Source: Agromyces marinus
Lineage (GTDB): Bacteria; Actinomycetota; Actinomycetes; Actinomycetales; Microbacteriaceae
Length of the DNA stretch: 64,000 bases
Assembly: GCF_021442325.1 (NCBI RefSeq)
Contig: NZ_CP087879.1
Location: forward strand, 992,001 to 1,056,000
Direction of reading: 5' to 3'
Below, one piece after another: positions 37,810 through 48,230 of this stretch. The position numbers and the translations under genes were made by a program. How positions within the stretch are numbered: position 1 is the first letter of the stretch; every line of letters starts with the position of its first letter. Below the pieces are notes generated by a model. That model was not told where the DNA came from. It did not search any database and was given only the letters and a program-made list of their open reading frames with translations.

Positions 37810-40146
37810 ATGAACGAGCATGCCGTCGCGAAACGCCCCGGGAGTCGCGTCCCCACCTGGCTTCGAGTCCTGATCCCCAGCGTCCTGATCCTCGTCTGGT
37901 TCGCCCTGTTCGGAGCCGGGGGCGCCGCGTTCGGCGGGCTCTCCGACGTCCAGCAGAACGACCAGGCGTCGTTCCTGCCCGCCTCCGCCGAGGCGACCGA
38001 GGCCAGCGAGCTGCAGGACGGGTTCCGCGACTCCGAGAACGTGCCCGCGATCGTGATCGTGGCCTCGGAGGACGGATCCGACCTCTCCGATGCCCAGCTC
38101 GCCGACGTCGAGGCGCTGCGGGAGGACGTCCTCGCCATCGACGGCGTCGTCGCCGACGAGAGCTCGCCGGTGATCCCGTCGGAGGACGGCGAGGCCGCCC
38201 AGTTCGTCGTCTCGATCGCGCCCGGAGAGGGCGAGGAGGGCGCCGGCGCCACCGTCGAGTCGATGCGCGAACTGCTCGACGGGCAGCCCGTCGAGGGCAC
38301 GACCGCTGCCGTGACCGGCCCCGCGGGATTCACCGCGGACCTCGTCGAGGCGTTCTCGGGGATCGACGGACTGCTCCTGGCCGTCGCGCTCCTGGCGGTC
38401 CTCGTGATCCTCGTGATCGTCTACCGATCGCCGCTGCTGCCGGTCATCGTCCTGTTCACGAGCGTGACCGCGCTGACGGCATCCGTGTTCACGGTCGTCC
38501 AGCTCGCGAAGGCCGACCTGCTGCTGTTGTCCGGCCAGACCCAGGGGATCCTCTTCATCCTCGTGATCGGCGCCGCGACCGACTACGCACTGCTGTACAT
38601 CGCGCGCTACCGCGAGGCCCTCGGCCAGTACGAGACGAAATGGGATGCCACGTGGGCGGCGCTCAAGGGCGCATGGGAACCGATCGCGGCCTCGGCGGGA
38701 ACCGTCATTGTGGGCCTGCTCATCCTGCTCGCCTCGGAGCTGAACTCGAACAAGATCCTCGGGCCCGTCGCGGCCATCGGCATCGTGTTCGCGCTGCTCG
38801 CCGCGCTCACGCTCCTGCCGGCGCTGCTGCTCTGGGCCGGGCGGGCCGCGTTCTGGCCCCGGCGCATCGCACGCGTGGAGGCCGTCGCGGCCGACGGCGA
38901 GCACGGCCGGCACGCCGGCCCCGTCGACTCCGAGGAGTCCGCGGAGCGCGGCATCTGGGGCGCCGTCGGGCGACTCGTCTCCAAGCGTCCGCGCGCCGTG
39001 TGGGTCCTCTCGACGCTGCTGCTCGGCGTGATGGCGCTCGGCCTGGTCCGGCTCGACGCCGACGGCGTTCCGGCGAGCGAGTTCGTCCTCGGGCAGTCGC
39101 AGGCCCGCGACGGGCAGGAACTGGTCAGTGAGCACTTCCCCGGAGGCTCGGGCACCCCGGCGGTCATCATCGGACCCGAGGAGGACCTGCAGGACATGGC
39201 CGACATCGCGCTCGGCACGCCGGGCGTGGCATCCGTCGCCGTGCTCTCGGCCGACTCGCCGGCCGGCAGCGCGCCGGTGACGGCCGACGGCGTCCAGGCG
39301 TTCGGACCGCCCGGAACCCCGGCACCCGACCCGACGGTGGTCGACGGCGCCGTGCTGCTGCAGGCCACGCTCGACGACCCCTCCGACTCCGCCGAGGCGG
39401 AGGCGACGGTGCTCGCGATGAGGGAGAGCCTCGACGAGGTCGGCGAGGACGTGCTCGTCGGCGGGCCGACCGCCGTGGCGCTCGACACCAACGCGGCCGC
39501 GATCGCCGACCAGCGGCTCATCATCCCGCTGGTGCTGATCGCGATCCTCGCGATCCTCATGCTCCTGCTGCGCGCGGTCGTCGCCCCGCTCATCCTCATC
39601 GCGAGCGTCGTGGTCTCGTTCGCGGCCGCGCTCGGAGTCTCGGCGCTCGTGTTCGAGTTCGTGTTCGGGTTCCCCGGCGCGGACCCGTCGGTGCCGCTCT
39701 TCGGCTTCGTGTTCCTGGTCGCGCTCGGCGTGGACTACAACATCTTCCTCATGACGAGGGTGCGGGAGGAGGCGGCGCGGCACGGGACGCGCGAGGGCAT
39801 CCTCCGCGGGCTCCGGCTCACCGGGGGAGTGATCACCTCGGCCGGGCTCGTGCTCGCCGCGACGTTCGCCGCGCTCGGCGTGCTGCCGATCCTCTTCCTC
39901 GCGCAGATCTCGTTCATCGTCGCGTTCGGCGTGCTGCTCGACACCTTCCTCGTGCGGACGCTCCTCGTTCCTGCGGCCTCGTACGACATCGGCCGTGCGA
40001 TCTGGTGGCCGAGCCGCCTGTCCCGTCGGGAACGACGTCACGGGCTCCACGCGGCGCCGGCCGCGGATGCCGCAGCAGCGCCTCGCGAGGTCGTGGCGGC
40101 GGGCGAGGAGGACCGCGCCGACCGGGCGCCGGCCGGCGCCGGCTGA
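37810..40146 (+). CDS. MMPL-family RND transporter
   Basis: A 778-residue exporter. After helix 1 (VLIPSVLILVWFALFGAGGAAFGGL) comes a periplasmic porter domain starting NDQASFLPASAEATEASELQDGF. Helices 2-6 include LLLLSGQTQGILFILVIGAATDYALLYIARYREAL, the GxxxDY proton-relay motif. The second repeat has FLVALGVDYNIFLMTRVREEA with the matching Asp-Tyr. MmpL proteins flip lipids or export small molecules; the substrate here is unknown. The C-terminal tail is short, Arg/Ala-rich and cytoplasmic. The start MNEHAVAKRPGSR is set by the -10 spacing. Confidence 0.92.
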   Translation: MNEHAVAKRPGSRVPTWLRVLIPSVLILVWFALFGAGGAAFGGLSDVQQNDQASFLPASAEATEASELQDGFRDSENVPAIVIVASEDGSDLSDAQLADVEALREDVLAIDGVVADESSPVIPSEDGEAAQFVVSIAPGEGEEGAGATVESMRELLDGQPVEGTTAAVTGPAGFTADLVEAFSGIDGLLLAVALLAVLVILVIVYRSPLLPVIVLFTSVTALTASVFTVVQLAKADLLLLSGQTQGILFILVIGAATDYALLYIARYREALGQYETKWDATWAALKGAWEPIAASAGTVIVGLLILLASELNSNKILGPVAAIGIVFALLAALTLLPALLLWAGRAAFWPRRIARVEAVAADGEHGRHAGPVDSEESAERGIWGAVGRLVSKRPRAVWVLSTLLLGVMALGLVRLDADGVPASEFVLGQSQARDGQELVSEHFPGGSGTPAVIIGPEEDLQDMADIALGTPGVASVAVLSADSPAGSAPVTADGVQAFGPPGTPAPDPTVVDGAVLLQATLDDPSDSAEAEATVLAMRESLDEVGEDVLVGGPTAVALDTNAAAIADQRLIIPLVLIAILAILMLLLRAVVAPLILIASVVVSFAAALGVSALVFEFVFGFPGADPSVPLFGFVFLVALGVDYNIFLMTRVREEAARHGTREGILRGLRLTGGVITSAGLVLAATFAALGVLPILFLAQISFIVAFGVLLDTFLVRTLLVPAASYDIGRAIWWPSRLSRRERRHGLHAAPAADAAAAPREVVAAGEEDRADRAPAGAG

Positions 40147-40198
40147 CCCTCGGGGCCGGACCGGTCGACGCGGCCGGTCCGGCCGACGCGAGACGGAA

Positions 40199-40230
40199 GA
40201 GCGGATGCCTCCACGGGGAGGCATCCGCTC
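40199..40230. terminator. 14-bp perfect hairpin with GCGGATGCC stem
   Basis: GAGCGGATGCCTCC and GGAGGCATCCGCTC close an ACGG loop between convergent MMPL and kgd. It is the cleanest of four such paired motifs in the window. Confidence 0.85.
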
Positions 40231-40256
40231 ATCTCGTCGTCAGCGGGGGTCGCTCC

Positions 40257-43200
40257 TCAGTAGAGCGCCCGCCTGATCAGGTCGGCCTGCTCGGTCGCGT
40301 GGCGCTTCGCGGACCCGGTCGCGGGCGACGCCGCCGCCGTGCGCGCCACGAGCCGGACCTCCCGCGGTCCGAGCTTGTTCGTCTCGATGATGAAGAACGG
40401 CCATGCGCCCTGGTTCTCGGGCTCGTCCTGCGCCCACACGAACTCCGCGTTCGGGTACTCGTCGGCGATGGCCTTGAGCTCGGCGCCGGGGAGCGGGTAG
40501 TACTGCTCGAGCCGGACCAGCGCGATCTCGGGGTTCGGGTTCTTCTCGAGTTCGGCGAGCAGGTCGTAGTAGAGCTTGCCTGCCATGAACACGACGCGCG
40601 TGACCGCGGACTTGTCGGTGATGCGCGCGTCGTCGATCACGGGCTCGAACCGGCCGCTCGCGAAGTCGGCGACCTCGCTCGTCGCCCCCCGCAGGCGCAG
40701 CATCGCCTTGGGGGTGAAGACCACGAGCGGACGGCGCGGACGCTGGTACGCCTGCCGGCGGAGCAGGTGGAAGTACGACGCCGGGGTCGAGGGGCGTGCC
40801 ACGGTCATGTTGTTCTCGGCGCACAGCTGCAGGTAGCGCTCGATGCGCGCGCTCGAGTGGTCGGGCCCCTGGCCCTCGTAGCCGTGGGGCAGCAGCAGGA
40901 CGACGCTGGAGCGCTGACCCCACTTCTGCTCGGCCGACGAGATGAACTCGTCGATGACCGTCTGGGCGCCGTTCGCGAAGTCGCCGAATTGCGCCTCCCA
41001 CATGACGAGCGCGTCGGCGCGCTCGACCGAGTAGCCGTACTCGAAGCCCATGGCCGCGTACTCGCTGAGCAGCGAGTCGTAGATCCAGAACCGGGCCTGC
41101 TGGTCGCCGAGGTACTGCAGCGGCAGCCACTCCTGGCCGTTCACGCGGTCGTGGAGCACCGCGTGCCGCTGCACGAACGTGCCGCGTCGGGCGTCCTGGC
41201 CGACCAGGCGCACCGGGGTGCCCTCGAGCAGGAGCGATCCGAGTGCGAGCAGTTCGCCGAAGCCCCAGTCGATCTTGCCGTTGCGGCTCATGTCGTGGCG
41301 CTTGGCGAGCAGCTGCTGGATCTTCGGGTGGACCGTGAAGCCCTCGGGCTTGTTGTTGAATGCGTCGCCGATGGCGTGCACGACCTCGGTCGACACGCCC
41401 GTCGTCTCGAGCTCGCCCGACGGCGGCTCGGCGTCCTGCGGCTGGGTCGCGCCGACGACGGGGATCGAGCCGGTCTGCGCGGCGTGCGTCTCGGCGAAGG
41501 CCCGCTCGAGGCGGTCCTGGAAGTCGCGGTGCGCTTCCTCGTACTCCTCGTGCGTGATGTCGCCGCGACCGACGAGTGCCTCGGTGTAGAGCTTTCGGAC
41601 CGAGCGCTTGGCCTCGATGAGGTTGTACATCAGCGGCTGCGTCATCGACGGGTCGTCGCCCTCGTTGTGACCGCGGCGGCGGTAGCAGACCAGGTCGATG
41701 ACGACGTCGCGCTTGAACTCCTGGCGGTAGCGGAAGGCGAGCTCGGCGACCCGCACGACGGCTTCGGGGTCGTCGCCGTTGACGTGGAAGATGGGCGCCT
41801 GGATGGCCTTGGCGACATCCGTCGAGTAGATCGACGACCGGGCGTCGCCCGGGACGGTCGTGAAGCCGACCTGGTTGTTGACGACGAGGTGGATGGTGCC
41901 GCCCGTGCGGTACGCGCGCAGCTGCGACATCTGCATGGTCTCGAGCACGACGCCCTGGCCCGCCATGGCCGCGTCGCCGTGGACGAGGATCGGCAGGACG
42001 GAGAACGTGCCGACCGGCTTGCGGTCCTGCTTGGCCCGCACGATGCCCTCGAGCACGCCGTCGACCGCCTCGAGGTGCGAGGGGTTCGCCGCGAGCGAGA
42101 CCGGCACCTGCTGGCCGTCGTCGGCGGTGAACACGCCCTCGGTGCCGAGGTGGTACTTCACGTCGCCGGAGCCCGAGAACGTCTTGACCTCCTGGGTGCC
42201 CTCGAACTCGCGGAACACCTGGCCGTAGGTCTTGCCGGCGATGTTGGTGAGCACGTTGAGGCGGCCGCGGTGGGCCATGCCGATGGCGACCTCGTCGAGG
42301 CCCTCCTTCGCGGCACCCTGGAGCACCTCGTCGAGCAGCGCGATCATCGACTCGCCGCCCTCGAGGCTGAAGCGCTTCTGGCCGACGTACTTGGTCTGCA
42401 GGAAGGTCTCGAACGCCTCGGCCTCGTTGAGCTTGCCGAGGATGCGCATCTGCTCGTCGTGCGTGGGCTTCTCGTAGGTGCGCTCGACCTGCTGCTGGAT
42501 CCACCTGCGCTGGATCGGGTCCTGGATGTGCATGTACTCGATGCCGATCGTGCGGCAGTACGAGTCGCGCAGGACGCCGAGGATGTCGCGCAGCAGCGCC
42601 GTGCGCGTGTCGCCGAACCCGCCGGTGACGAACTCGCGGTCGAGGTCCCAGAACGTCAGGCCGTGCGTCTCGATGTCGAGGTCGGGGTGCGAGCGCTGGA
42701 CGTACTCGAGCGGGTCGGTGTCGGCCATCATGTGACCGCGGACGCGGAAGGAGTTGATCAGCTCCTGCACGCGCGCGGTCTTGTCGATCGCGCTCGCGAT
42801 GTCGACCGAGATGTCCTCGTTCCACCGGATCGGCTCGTACGGCAGGCGCAGCGCCGCGAAGATGTCCTGGTAGAACCCGCGCTCGCCGATGAGCAGTTCG
42901 TGGACCTTCTTCAGGAACTCGCCCGACCCGGCGCCCTGGATGACGCGGTGGTCGTAGGTCGAGGTGAGCGTGATGGTCTTGCCGATGGCGAGGTTCGCGA
43001 GGGTCTTCTCGCTCGAGCCCTGGAACTCGGCCGGGTACTCCAGCGCGCCGGCGCCGATGATGCAGCCCTGGCCCTTCATCAGGCGCGGGACCGAGTGGAC
43101 CGTGCCGATGCCGCCGGGGTTGGTCAGCGAGATCGTGGCGCCGGCGAAGTCGTCGGCGGTCAGCTTGTTCTTGCGCGCCCTCGAGACGAGGTCTTCGTAC

Positions 43201-44078
43201 GCGGCCAGGTACTCGTTGAAGGACATCGTCTCGGCGCGCTTGATCGCCGGCACGAGCAGGGCACGCGAACCGTCGGGCTTGGGGATGTCGATCGCGATGC
43301 CGAGCCCGATGTGGGCGGGCTTGACGAGCGCCGGCTTGCCGTCGGCCTCGGTGTAGTAGACGTTCTGGCTCGGGAAGTCCTTGAGGGCCTGGATGAGCGC
43401 CCAGCCGATGAGGTGCGTGAACGACACCTTGCCGCCGCGCGTGCGGCGGAGGTGGTTGTTGATCACGATCCGGTTGTCGATCATGAGCTTCGCGGGGACC
43501 GTGCGCACGCTCGTCGCGGTGGGCACCGCGAGCGAGGCGTCCATGTTCGCCGCGAGGGTCTTCGGCAGGCCCTTGAGGGGGAGCACCTCGTCGTGGCGCT
43601 CGCCGTCGTCGACCTGCTGGTGGGGGCTCGTGACGGGCACGTCGGCGGGCACGGGCGCGGTGCGCGGTGCGACGGAGGTGGTCCGGGCGGCGGGAGCCTG
43701 CCCGATGACCGCGTTGGGCGCGGTCGCGGGGCCGGATGCCGGGGCGGCACCGGTCGGCGCCGCGTCGGTCGGCGCTGCCGCCTCGGAGCGGGGCTCGGCC
43801 GGGGCATCCGCTCCGGCGGCGGTCGCGGGTGCGGCGGGTTCCTCGGATGCGGCGCGGTGCACGGCCGCATCGTCCGGCATGGACGCTGGCGTGGTCGGTG
43901 CGACGGTCTCGCCCGTGCGGACCCGACGGTACTGCTCGAGCACCTCACGCCAGGTCTCGTCCACCGAAGCGGGGTCGGCGAGGAATCGCTCGTACATCTC
44001 GTCGACGAGCCATTCGTTGGCTCCGAACATCGCCGACGTGCTCTCGTCGGATCCCGACCCGGTCAATTGGCTCGACAC
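40257..44078 (-). CDS. kgd: multifunctional 2-oxoglutarate decarboxylase/dehydrogenase (E1o-E2 fusion)
   Basis: A 1273-residue actinobacterial Kgd/OdhA. An N-terminal FGANEWLVDEMYERF helix and an Ala/Pro-rich linker precede an E2-type succinyltransferase domain (about 140-390, catalytic DHRVIQGAGSGEFL). The ThDP-dependent E1 follows with GMAHRGRLNVLTNIAGK, GDAAMAGQGVV and RRRGHNEGDDPSMTQPLMY. No lipoyl domain is present, so lipoate must come from another E2, as in Corynebacterium. It oxidises 2-oxoglutarate in the TCA cycle and is usually inhibited by the FHA protein OdhI/GarA. GTG 44078 (SSQLTGSGSDE) is preferred over GTG 44117. TAGGCT (44161-44166, minus strand) is a possible -10. Confidence 0.95.
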   Translation of the reverse strand: MSSQLTGSGSDESTSAMFGANEWLVDEMYERFLADPASVDETWREVLEQYRRVRTGETVAPTTPASMPDDAAVHRAASEEPAAPATAAGADAPAEPRSEAAAPTDAAPTGAAPASGPATAPNAVIGQAPAARTTSVAPRTAPVPADVPVTSPHQQVDDGERHDEVLPLKGLPKTLAANMDASLAVPTATSVRTVPAKLMIDNRIVINNHLRRTRGGKVSFTHLIGWALIQALKDFPSQNVYYTEADGKPALVKPAHIGLGIAIDIPKPDGSRALLVPAIKRAETMSFNEYLAAYEDLVSRARKNKLTADDFAGATISLTNPGGIGTVHSVPRLMKGQGCIIGAGALEYPAEFQGSSEKTLANLAIGKTITLTSTYDHRVIQGAGSGEFLKKVHELLIGERGFYQDIFAALRLPYEPIRWNEDISVDIASAIDKTARVQELINSFRVRGHMMADTDPLEYVQRSHPDLDIETHGLTFWDLDREFVTGGFGDTRTALLRDILGVLRDSYCRTIGIEYMHIQDPIQRRWIQQQVERTYEKPTHDEQMRILGKLNEAEAFETFLQTKYVGQKRFSLEGGESMIALLDEVLQGAAKEGLDEVAIGMAHRGRLNVLTNIAGKTYGQVFREFEGTQEVKTFSGSGDVKYHLGTEGVFTADDGQQVPVSLAANPSHLEAVDGVLEGIVRAKQDRKPVGTFSVLPILVHGDAAMAGQGVVLETMQMSQLRAYRTGGTIHLVVNNQVGFTTVPGDARSSIYSTDVAKAIQAPIFHVNGDDPEAVVRVAELAFRYRQEFKRDVVIDLVCYRRRGHNEGDDPSMTQPLMYNLIEAKRSVRKLYTEALVGRGDITHEEYEEAHRDFQDRLERAFAETHAAQTGSIPVVGATQPQDAEPPSGELETTGVSTEVVHAIGDAFNNKPEGFTVHPKIQQLLAKRHDMSRNGKIDWGFGELLALGSLLLEGTPVRLVGQDARRGTFVQRHAVLHDRVNGQEWLPLQYLGDQQARFWIYDSLLSEYAAMGFEYGYSVERADALVMWEAQFGDFANGAQTVIDEFISSAEQKWGQRSSVVLLLPHGYEGQGPDHSSARIERYLQLCAENNMTVARPSTPASYFHLLRRQAYQRPRRPLVVFTPKAMLRLRGATSEVADFASGRFEPVIDDARITDKSAVTRVVFMAGKLYYDLLAELEKNPNPEIALVRLEQYYPLPGAELKAIADEYPNAEFVWAQDEPENQGAWPFFIIETNKLGPREVRLVARTAAASPATGSAKRHATEQADLIRRALY

Positions 44079-44235
44079 AGCCTTTCGCCCACTCTCTCCA
44101 TTGATTTGGAATCTCACCTGGCGGCGTGGCGCGCTAGCACGGCGCGGAACACCCCCACAAGCCTAATCCCCTTCCAGGGCTCCGAAGGCACGCGGGTGCG
44201 GTCCGCGATCCGGTTCGCGTCGAGCCGGACCCGCC

Positions 44236-44241
44236 TACGCT
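44236..44241 (+). promoter_or_regulatory. -10 box for leaderless guaB1
   Basis: TACGCT, then GAGGTC (6 nt), then ATG. GAGG in the gap might assist, but the spacing fits a leaderless start. Confidence 0.45.
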
Positions 44242-44247
44242 GAGGTC

Positions 44248-45687
44248 ATGGAGTTCTATCGCACGACGCCGCGGCACGATCTCACGTACTCCGACGTCTT
44301 CCTCGTGCCGAGCCGGTCGGGTGTGGGCAGCCGGCTCGACGTCTCCCTCGCGCCCGACGACGGTTCGGGCGCGAGCATCCCGATCGTGTCGGCGAACATG
44401 AACTCGGTGACCGGTCCGCGGCTCGCCGCGACCCTCGCGCGGCGCGGCGGGATCGGCGTCCTCCCGCAGGACGTGCCGCTGCAGGAGCTCGACGAGTCGA
44501 TCCGGTGGGTGAAGTCCAGGCCCGCGCGCTTCGACGTCCCGTACGCCTTCTCGGCCGAGCAGACCGCGGCGGACGCGCTGGAGGTGCTGCCGCCGGTCGC
44601 CGGCCACGGCATCGTGCTGCACGACGCCGACGGCGGGTTCGCCGGCGCCATCCCCGCCGCCCGGCTCGCGACGGCGCTGCCGGACGCCCGGCTCGGCGAC
44701 CTCGTGCACGGCGCCATCGCCTCGCTCGACGCCGACGACGTCGACTCCGCCCGGCGGGCGTTCGACCTCATGGTCGACGCCGACCTCGAGTTCGCCCCCG
44801 TGCTCGAGCACGGCCGCGTGGTCGGGACCCTCAGCCGCCGCAGCGCGCTGCGCGGCACGGTGTCCGAGCCGAACACGGATGCCTCCGGCCGCCTCCGGGT
44901 CGCGGCCGCGATCGGGATCACCGGGGACGTCGCGGCGAAGGCCTCGGCGCTCGCGGCGGCGGGCGTCGACATGCTCGTGGTCGACACCGCGCACGGGCAC
45001 CAGGAGGGCATGATCCGCGCCGTGCGCGCGGTGCGGTCGGCCGGGCTGTCGATCCCCGTCGTCGCGGGCAACATCGTCACGGCCGATGCGGTCGCCGACC
45101 TCGTCGAGGCCGGGGCCGACGTGCTCAAGGTCGGCGTCGGTCCCGGTGCGATGTGCACGACGCGCATGATGACCGCGGTCGGGCGGCCGCAGTTCTCGGC
45201 CGTGCTCGAGACCGCCGAGGCCGCGCGCGGGCTCGGTGCGACCGTGTGGGCCGACGGCGGAGTCCGGTACCCGCGCGACGTCGCGCTCGCGCTCGCCGCG
45301 GGCGCGGCATCCGTCATGATCGGCTCGTGGTTCGCCGGGACGATCGAGGCACCGGGGGTCCTGCGCCACGATGCCGACGGCCGGGTCTACAAGGAGAGCT
45401 GGGGCATGGCCTCGACCAAGGCCGTCAAGGAGCGCTTCGGTCGGCTCTCCGCCTACGAGCTCGCGCGCAAGGAGCTCTTCGCCGAGGGGATCTCCTCGTC
45501 GGCGATCTACCTCGACCCGCTGCGCCCCTCCATCGAGGACCTGCTCGACATGATCACCTCGGGGGTGCGCAGTTCGTTCACCTACGCCGGCGCCCGGTCG
45601 CTCCCCGAGTTCCGGGACCGCGCGCTCGTCGGCATCCAGTCCGCGGCGGGATACGAGGAGGGCAAGGCCCTGCCCGTCAGCTGGTAG
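44248..45687 (+). CDS. guaB1: GuaB1-family IMP dehydrogenase-related enzyme (GMP reductase type)
   Basis: A 479-residue TIM-barrel enzyme with a CBS pair inserted at about 90-200 (GDLVHGAIASLDADDVDSARRAFDLMVDADLEFAPVL). The catalytic loop GVGPGAMCTTRMMTAVGRPQ contains Cys303. VDTAHGHQEGMIRAV, ADGGVRYPRDVALALAAGA and YKESWGMAS are also seen. Mycobacterial GuaB1 has been shown to reduce GMP to IMP rather than oxidise IMP, and the sequence fits that subgroup, so a purine-salvage role is likely. It is divergent from kgd across a 169-bp gap. Confidence 0.88.
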   Translation: MEFYRTTPRHDLTYSDVFLVPSRSGVGSRLDVSLAPDDGSGASIPIVSANMNSVTGPRLAATLARRGGIGVLPQDVPLQELDESIRWVKSRPARFDVPYAFSAEQTAADALEVLPPVAGHGIVLHDADGGFAGAIPAARLATALPDARLGDLVHGAIASLDADDVDSARRAFDLMVDADLEFAPVLEHGRVVGTLSRRSALRGTVSEPNTDASGRLRVAAAIGITGDVAAKASALAAAGVDMLVVDTAHGHQEGMIRAVRAVRSAGLSIPVVAGNIVTADAVADLVEAGADVLKVGVGPGAMCTTRMMTAVGRPQFSAVLETAEAARGLGATVWADGGVRYPRDVALALAAGAASVMIGSWFAGTIEAPGVLRHDADGRVYKESWGMASTKAVKERFGRLSAYELARKELFAEGISSSAIYLDPLRPSIEDLLDMITSGVRSSFTYAGARSLPEFRDRALVGIQSAAGYEEGKALPVSW

Positions 45688-45718
45688 CCGGCTGGCCGGG
45701 GTGCACGGAATCCGCCGA

Positions 45719-45724
45719 TATACT
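45719..45724 (+). promoter_or_regulatory. candidate -10 box of the CNNM operon
   Basis: TATACT, a near-consensus -10, lies about 80 nt before the first CNNM gene. No -35 match is visible. Confidence 0.4.
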
Positions 45725-45803
45725 GGGCGGACAATGGACGACCCTCCCTCTGCGAACGCGCCCGGCCATAGACCCTCGCCCGTGACCGCACGGGGAGGTG
45801 CGG

Positions 45804-47138
45804 ATGTCTGAGTGGATCCTGCTCGGCATCGGACTCCTCCTCACCGTGGGAACGGGCCTCTTCGTTGCGAGCGAGTTCGCGCTCGTGAACCTCGATCGCG
45901 CCGACCTCGAGGCGCGGCGCGCCAAGGGCGAGACCCGACTCGGGCTCACCATCGAGGGCCTGAAGATCACCTCAACGCACCTCTCGAGTGCGCAGCTCGG
46001 CATCACGCTCACGACGCTGCTCACGGGGTACACCATGGAACCCGCGATCTCGTCGCTGCTCGCGGGCCCGCTGCAGTCGGCCGGGCTGCCCGACGCGCTC
46101 GTGCGGCCCGTCGGCGCCGTGACCGCGGTCGTCGTCGCGACCCTGCTGTCGATGATCATCGGCGAGCTCGTGCCGAAGAACTTCGCGCTCGCGCTGCCGC
46201 GCCAGACCGCCAAGGTCGTGATGCCGTTCCAGACGGCCTTCACCTGGGTGTTCCGACCGGCCATCTCGCTGCTGAACGGGAGCGCCAACCGCCTGCTGCG
46301 CATGGTCGGCATCGAGCCGAAGGAGGAGCTCTCCGGTGCACGTTCGGCCGAGGAACTCTCGAGCCTCGTCCGGCGCTCGGCGAGCGCCGGCATGCTCGAA
46401 CAGGACACCGCGACCCTGCTGGGTCGCACGCTGCGCTTCTCCGAGCACGACGCCTCCGACGTCATGACCCCGAGGCCGCGCGTCGCGGCGGTCCAGCGCA
46501 CCGAGCCGACCGAGGCCGTGCTCGAGCTCGCGCGGCAGACCGGGTACTCGCGGTTCCCCGTCTACGACGAGGACCTCGACGACGTCGTCGGCCTGGTGCA
46601 CGTCAAGCAGGCCGTCGCCGTGCCCCGCGAGAAGCGCGATCTCGTCCCGGCATCCGCGTTGCAGTCCGAGGCGCTCCGGGTGCCCGAGACGATGAAGCTC
46701 GACACCCTGCTCGGCGAGCTCCGCGGGCGCGGCTACCAGATGGCCGTCGTCGTCGACGAGTACGGCGGCACCGCGGGCGTCGCGACCCTCGAGGACCTCG
46801 TCGAGGAGCTCGTCGGAGAGGTCTCCGACGAGCACGACCGCACGCGCGCCGGCGTCGTGCGACGCGGCGAGTTCGTGAGCTTCCCCGGGATCCTGCGCCC
46901 CGACGAACTGCTCGAGCGCACCGGCATCCGCGTGCCGGAGGACGGCGCCTACGAGACCGTCGCCGGGTTCGTCATGGCCGCACTGGGGCGCCTTCCCGTC
47001 GTGGGCGACGAGGTCGCCGTCGAGGGCGGCACGTTCCGGGTCCAGCGCCTGGACGGCCGCCGGATCGACCGCATCCAGTTCTCACCGGCGACCGTGCCCA
47101 CCCAGGCCGACGCCTTGACCGCGGAGGTCGAACGATGA
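45804..47138 (+). CDS. CNNM/HlyC-CorC-family membrane protein 1
   Basis: A 444-residue protein. The DUF21/CNNM transmembrane domain (about 1-180) shows [42 protein letters not shown] and [19 protein letters not shown] pair follows ([16 protein letters not shown] to [29 protein letters not shown]), and a CorC_HlyC domain closes it ([35 protein letters not shown]). Relatives export Mg2+ or Co2+; 'hemolysin' is a historical name. ATG 45804 is chosen because GGGGAGG lies 5 nt before it. It overlaps the next gene by ATGA. Confidence 0.9.
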   Translation: MSEWILLGIGLLLTVGTGLFVASEFALVNLDRADLEARRAKGETRLGLTIEGLKITSTHLSSAQLGITLTTLLTGYTMEPAISSLLAGPLQSAGLPDALVRPVGAVTAVVVATLLSMIIGELVPKNFALALPRQTAKVVMPFQTAFTWVFRPAISLLNGSANRLLRMVGIEPKEELSGARSAEELSSLVRRSASAGMLEQDTATLLGRTLRFSEHDASDVMTPRPRVAAVQRTEPTEAVLELARQTGYSRFPVYDEDLDDVVGLVHVKQAVAVPREKRDLVPASALQSEALRVPETMKLDTLLGELRGRGYQMAVVVDEYGGTAGVATLEDLVEELVGEVSDEHDRTRAGVVRRGEFVSFPGILRPDELLERTGIRVPEDGAYETVAGFVMAALGRLPVVGDEVAVEGGTFRVQRLDGRRIDRIQFSPATVPTQADALTAEVER

Positions 47139-48172
47139 ACGACTGGGCGGGCCTGGCATGGCTGTTCGTGCTGCTGCTCGGCAACGCGTTCTTCGTGGGC
47201 GCCGAGTTCGCGGTCATCTCGGCGCGCCGCTCGCAGATCGAGCCGCTCGCCGAACAGGGCAAGCGCAGCGCGAAGACCGCGCTCTGGGCCATGGAGCACG
47301 CGACGCTCATGCTCGCGATGAGCCAGCTCGGCATCACGATCTGCTCGCTGCTGATCCTCACGGTCTCCGAGCCGGCGATCCACCACCTGCTCGAGGTGCC
47401 GCTCGCGCTCACCGGCTGGTCCGAGCAGGCGGTATCGACGGTCGCGTTCGTCATCGCCCTGCTGCTCGTGTCGTACCTGCACGTGGTGATCGGCGAGATG
47501 GTCCCGAAGAACCTCTCGTTCTCGCTGCCCGACCGGGCGGTGCTGCTGCTCGCGCCGCCGCTCGTGTTCATCGCGCGCGTGTTCCGGCCGGTCATCGTCG
47601 CGCTCAACGCGGTCGCGAACGGCGTGCTGCGGTTGTTCGGCGTCGAGCCGAAGAACGAGGCGACCTCGGCGTTCACGCTCGAGGAGGTCCGGACGATCGT
47701 CGCCCAGTCCCGTCGCGAGGGCATCCTGCAGGATGCCAGCGGGACGCTCACGGCCGCGTTCGAGTTCACCGCGAAGCGCGTGCGCGACATCGCCGTGCCG
47801 ATGGCCGAGCTCGTGTGCCTGCCGGCGGATGCCACTCCCGGCGACGTCGAACGCGCGGTGGCGCGTCGCGGCTTCTCCCGCTACGTGCTCGCGGGCGAGG
47901 ACCGCGAGCCGGCCGGGTACGTCCACCTCAAGGACGTCATCGACCTCGACGACGGCGAGTTCGACGATCCGATCCCCGCCAAGCGCGTGCGGCGGCTCGT
48001 GTCGATCTTCGACCGGACCGACCTCGAGGATGCCCTCGCCGCGATGCGCCGCCAGGGCGCGCACGTCGCGCGGGCCTTCGACGAGGACGGCCGCACCACG
48101 GGCGTGCTCTTCCTCGAGGACATCATCGAGGAACTGGTCGGCGAGGTCCAGGATGCGACCCGGAGGGGGTGA
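47135..48172 (+). CDS. CNNM/HlyC-CorC-family membrane protein 2, lacking the C-terminal domain
   Basis: A 345-residue partner of the preceding protein. CNNM helices show GNAFFVGAEFAVISARRSQIE, MSQLGITICSLLILTVSEPA and VIGEMVPKNLSFSLPDRA. CBS motifs follow (VPMAELVCLPADATPGDVERAVARRGFSRYVL and FDEDGRTTGVLFLEDIIEELVGEVQDATRRG). It ends right after the CBS pair, where the first copy has a further 80-residue CorC_HlyC domain. Tandem unequal CNNM genes are common in actinobacteria and may form a heteromer. Confidence 0.9.
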   Translation: MNDWAGLAWLFVLLLGNAFFVGAEFAVISARRSQIEPLAEQGKRSAKTALWAMEHATLMLAMSQLGITICSLLILTVSEPAIHHLLEVPLALTGWSEQAVSTVAFVIALLLVSYLHVVIGEMVPKNLSFSLPDRAVLLLAPPLVFIARVFRPVIVALNAVANGVLRLFGVEPKNEATSAFTLEEVRTIVAQSRREGILQDASGTLTAAFEFTAKRVRDIAVPMAELVCLPADATPGDVERAVARRGFSRYVLAGEDREPAGYVHLKDVIDLDDGEFDDPIPAKRVRRLVSIFDRTDLEDALAAMRRQGAHVARAFDEDGRTTGVLFLEDIIEELVGEVQDATRRG

Positions 48173-48230
48173 CGCGGGCCGGCGCGAGGGGGCGTAGACT
48201 TCGGCCGACCCGAGAAATCGAGGGGATCTC

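Noticed and set aside
40005..44243. A 1412-residue open frame antisense to kgd
   Set aside because: It is made of mirrored codons of a conserved enzyme (Leu/Glu/Arg/Val low complexity), has no family motif, and its third-position bias belongs to kgd. At this GC content stop codons are rare and long shadow frames are expected.
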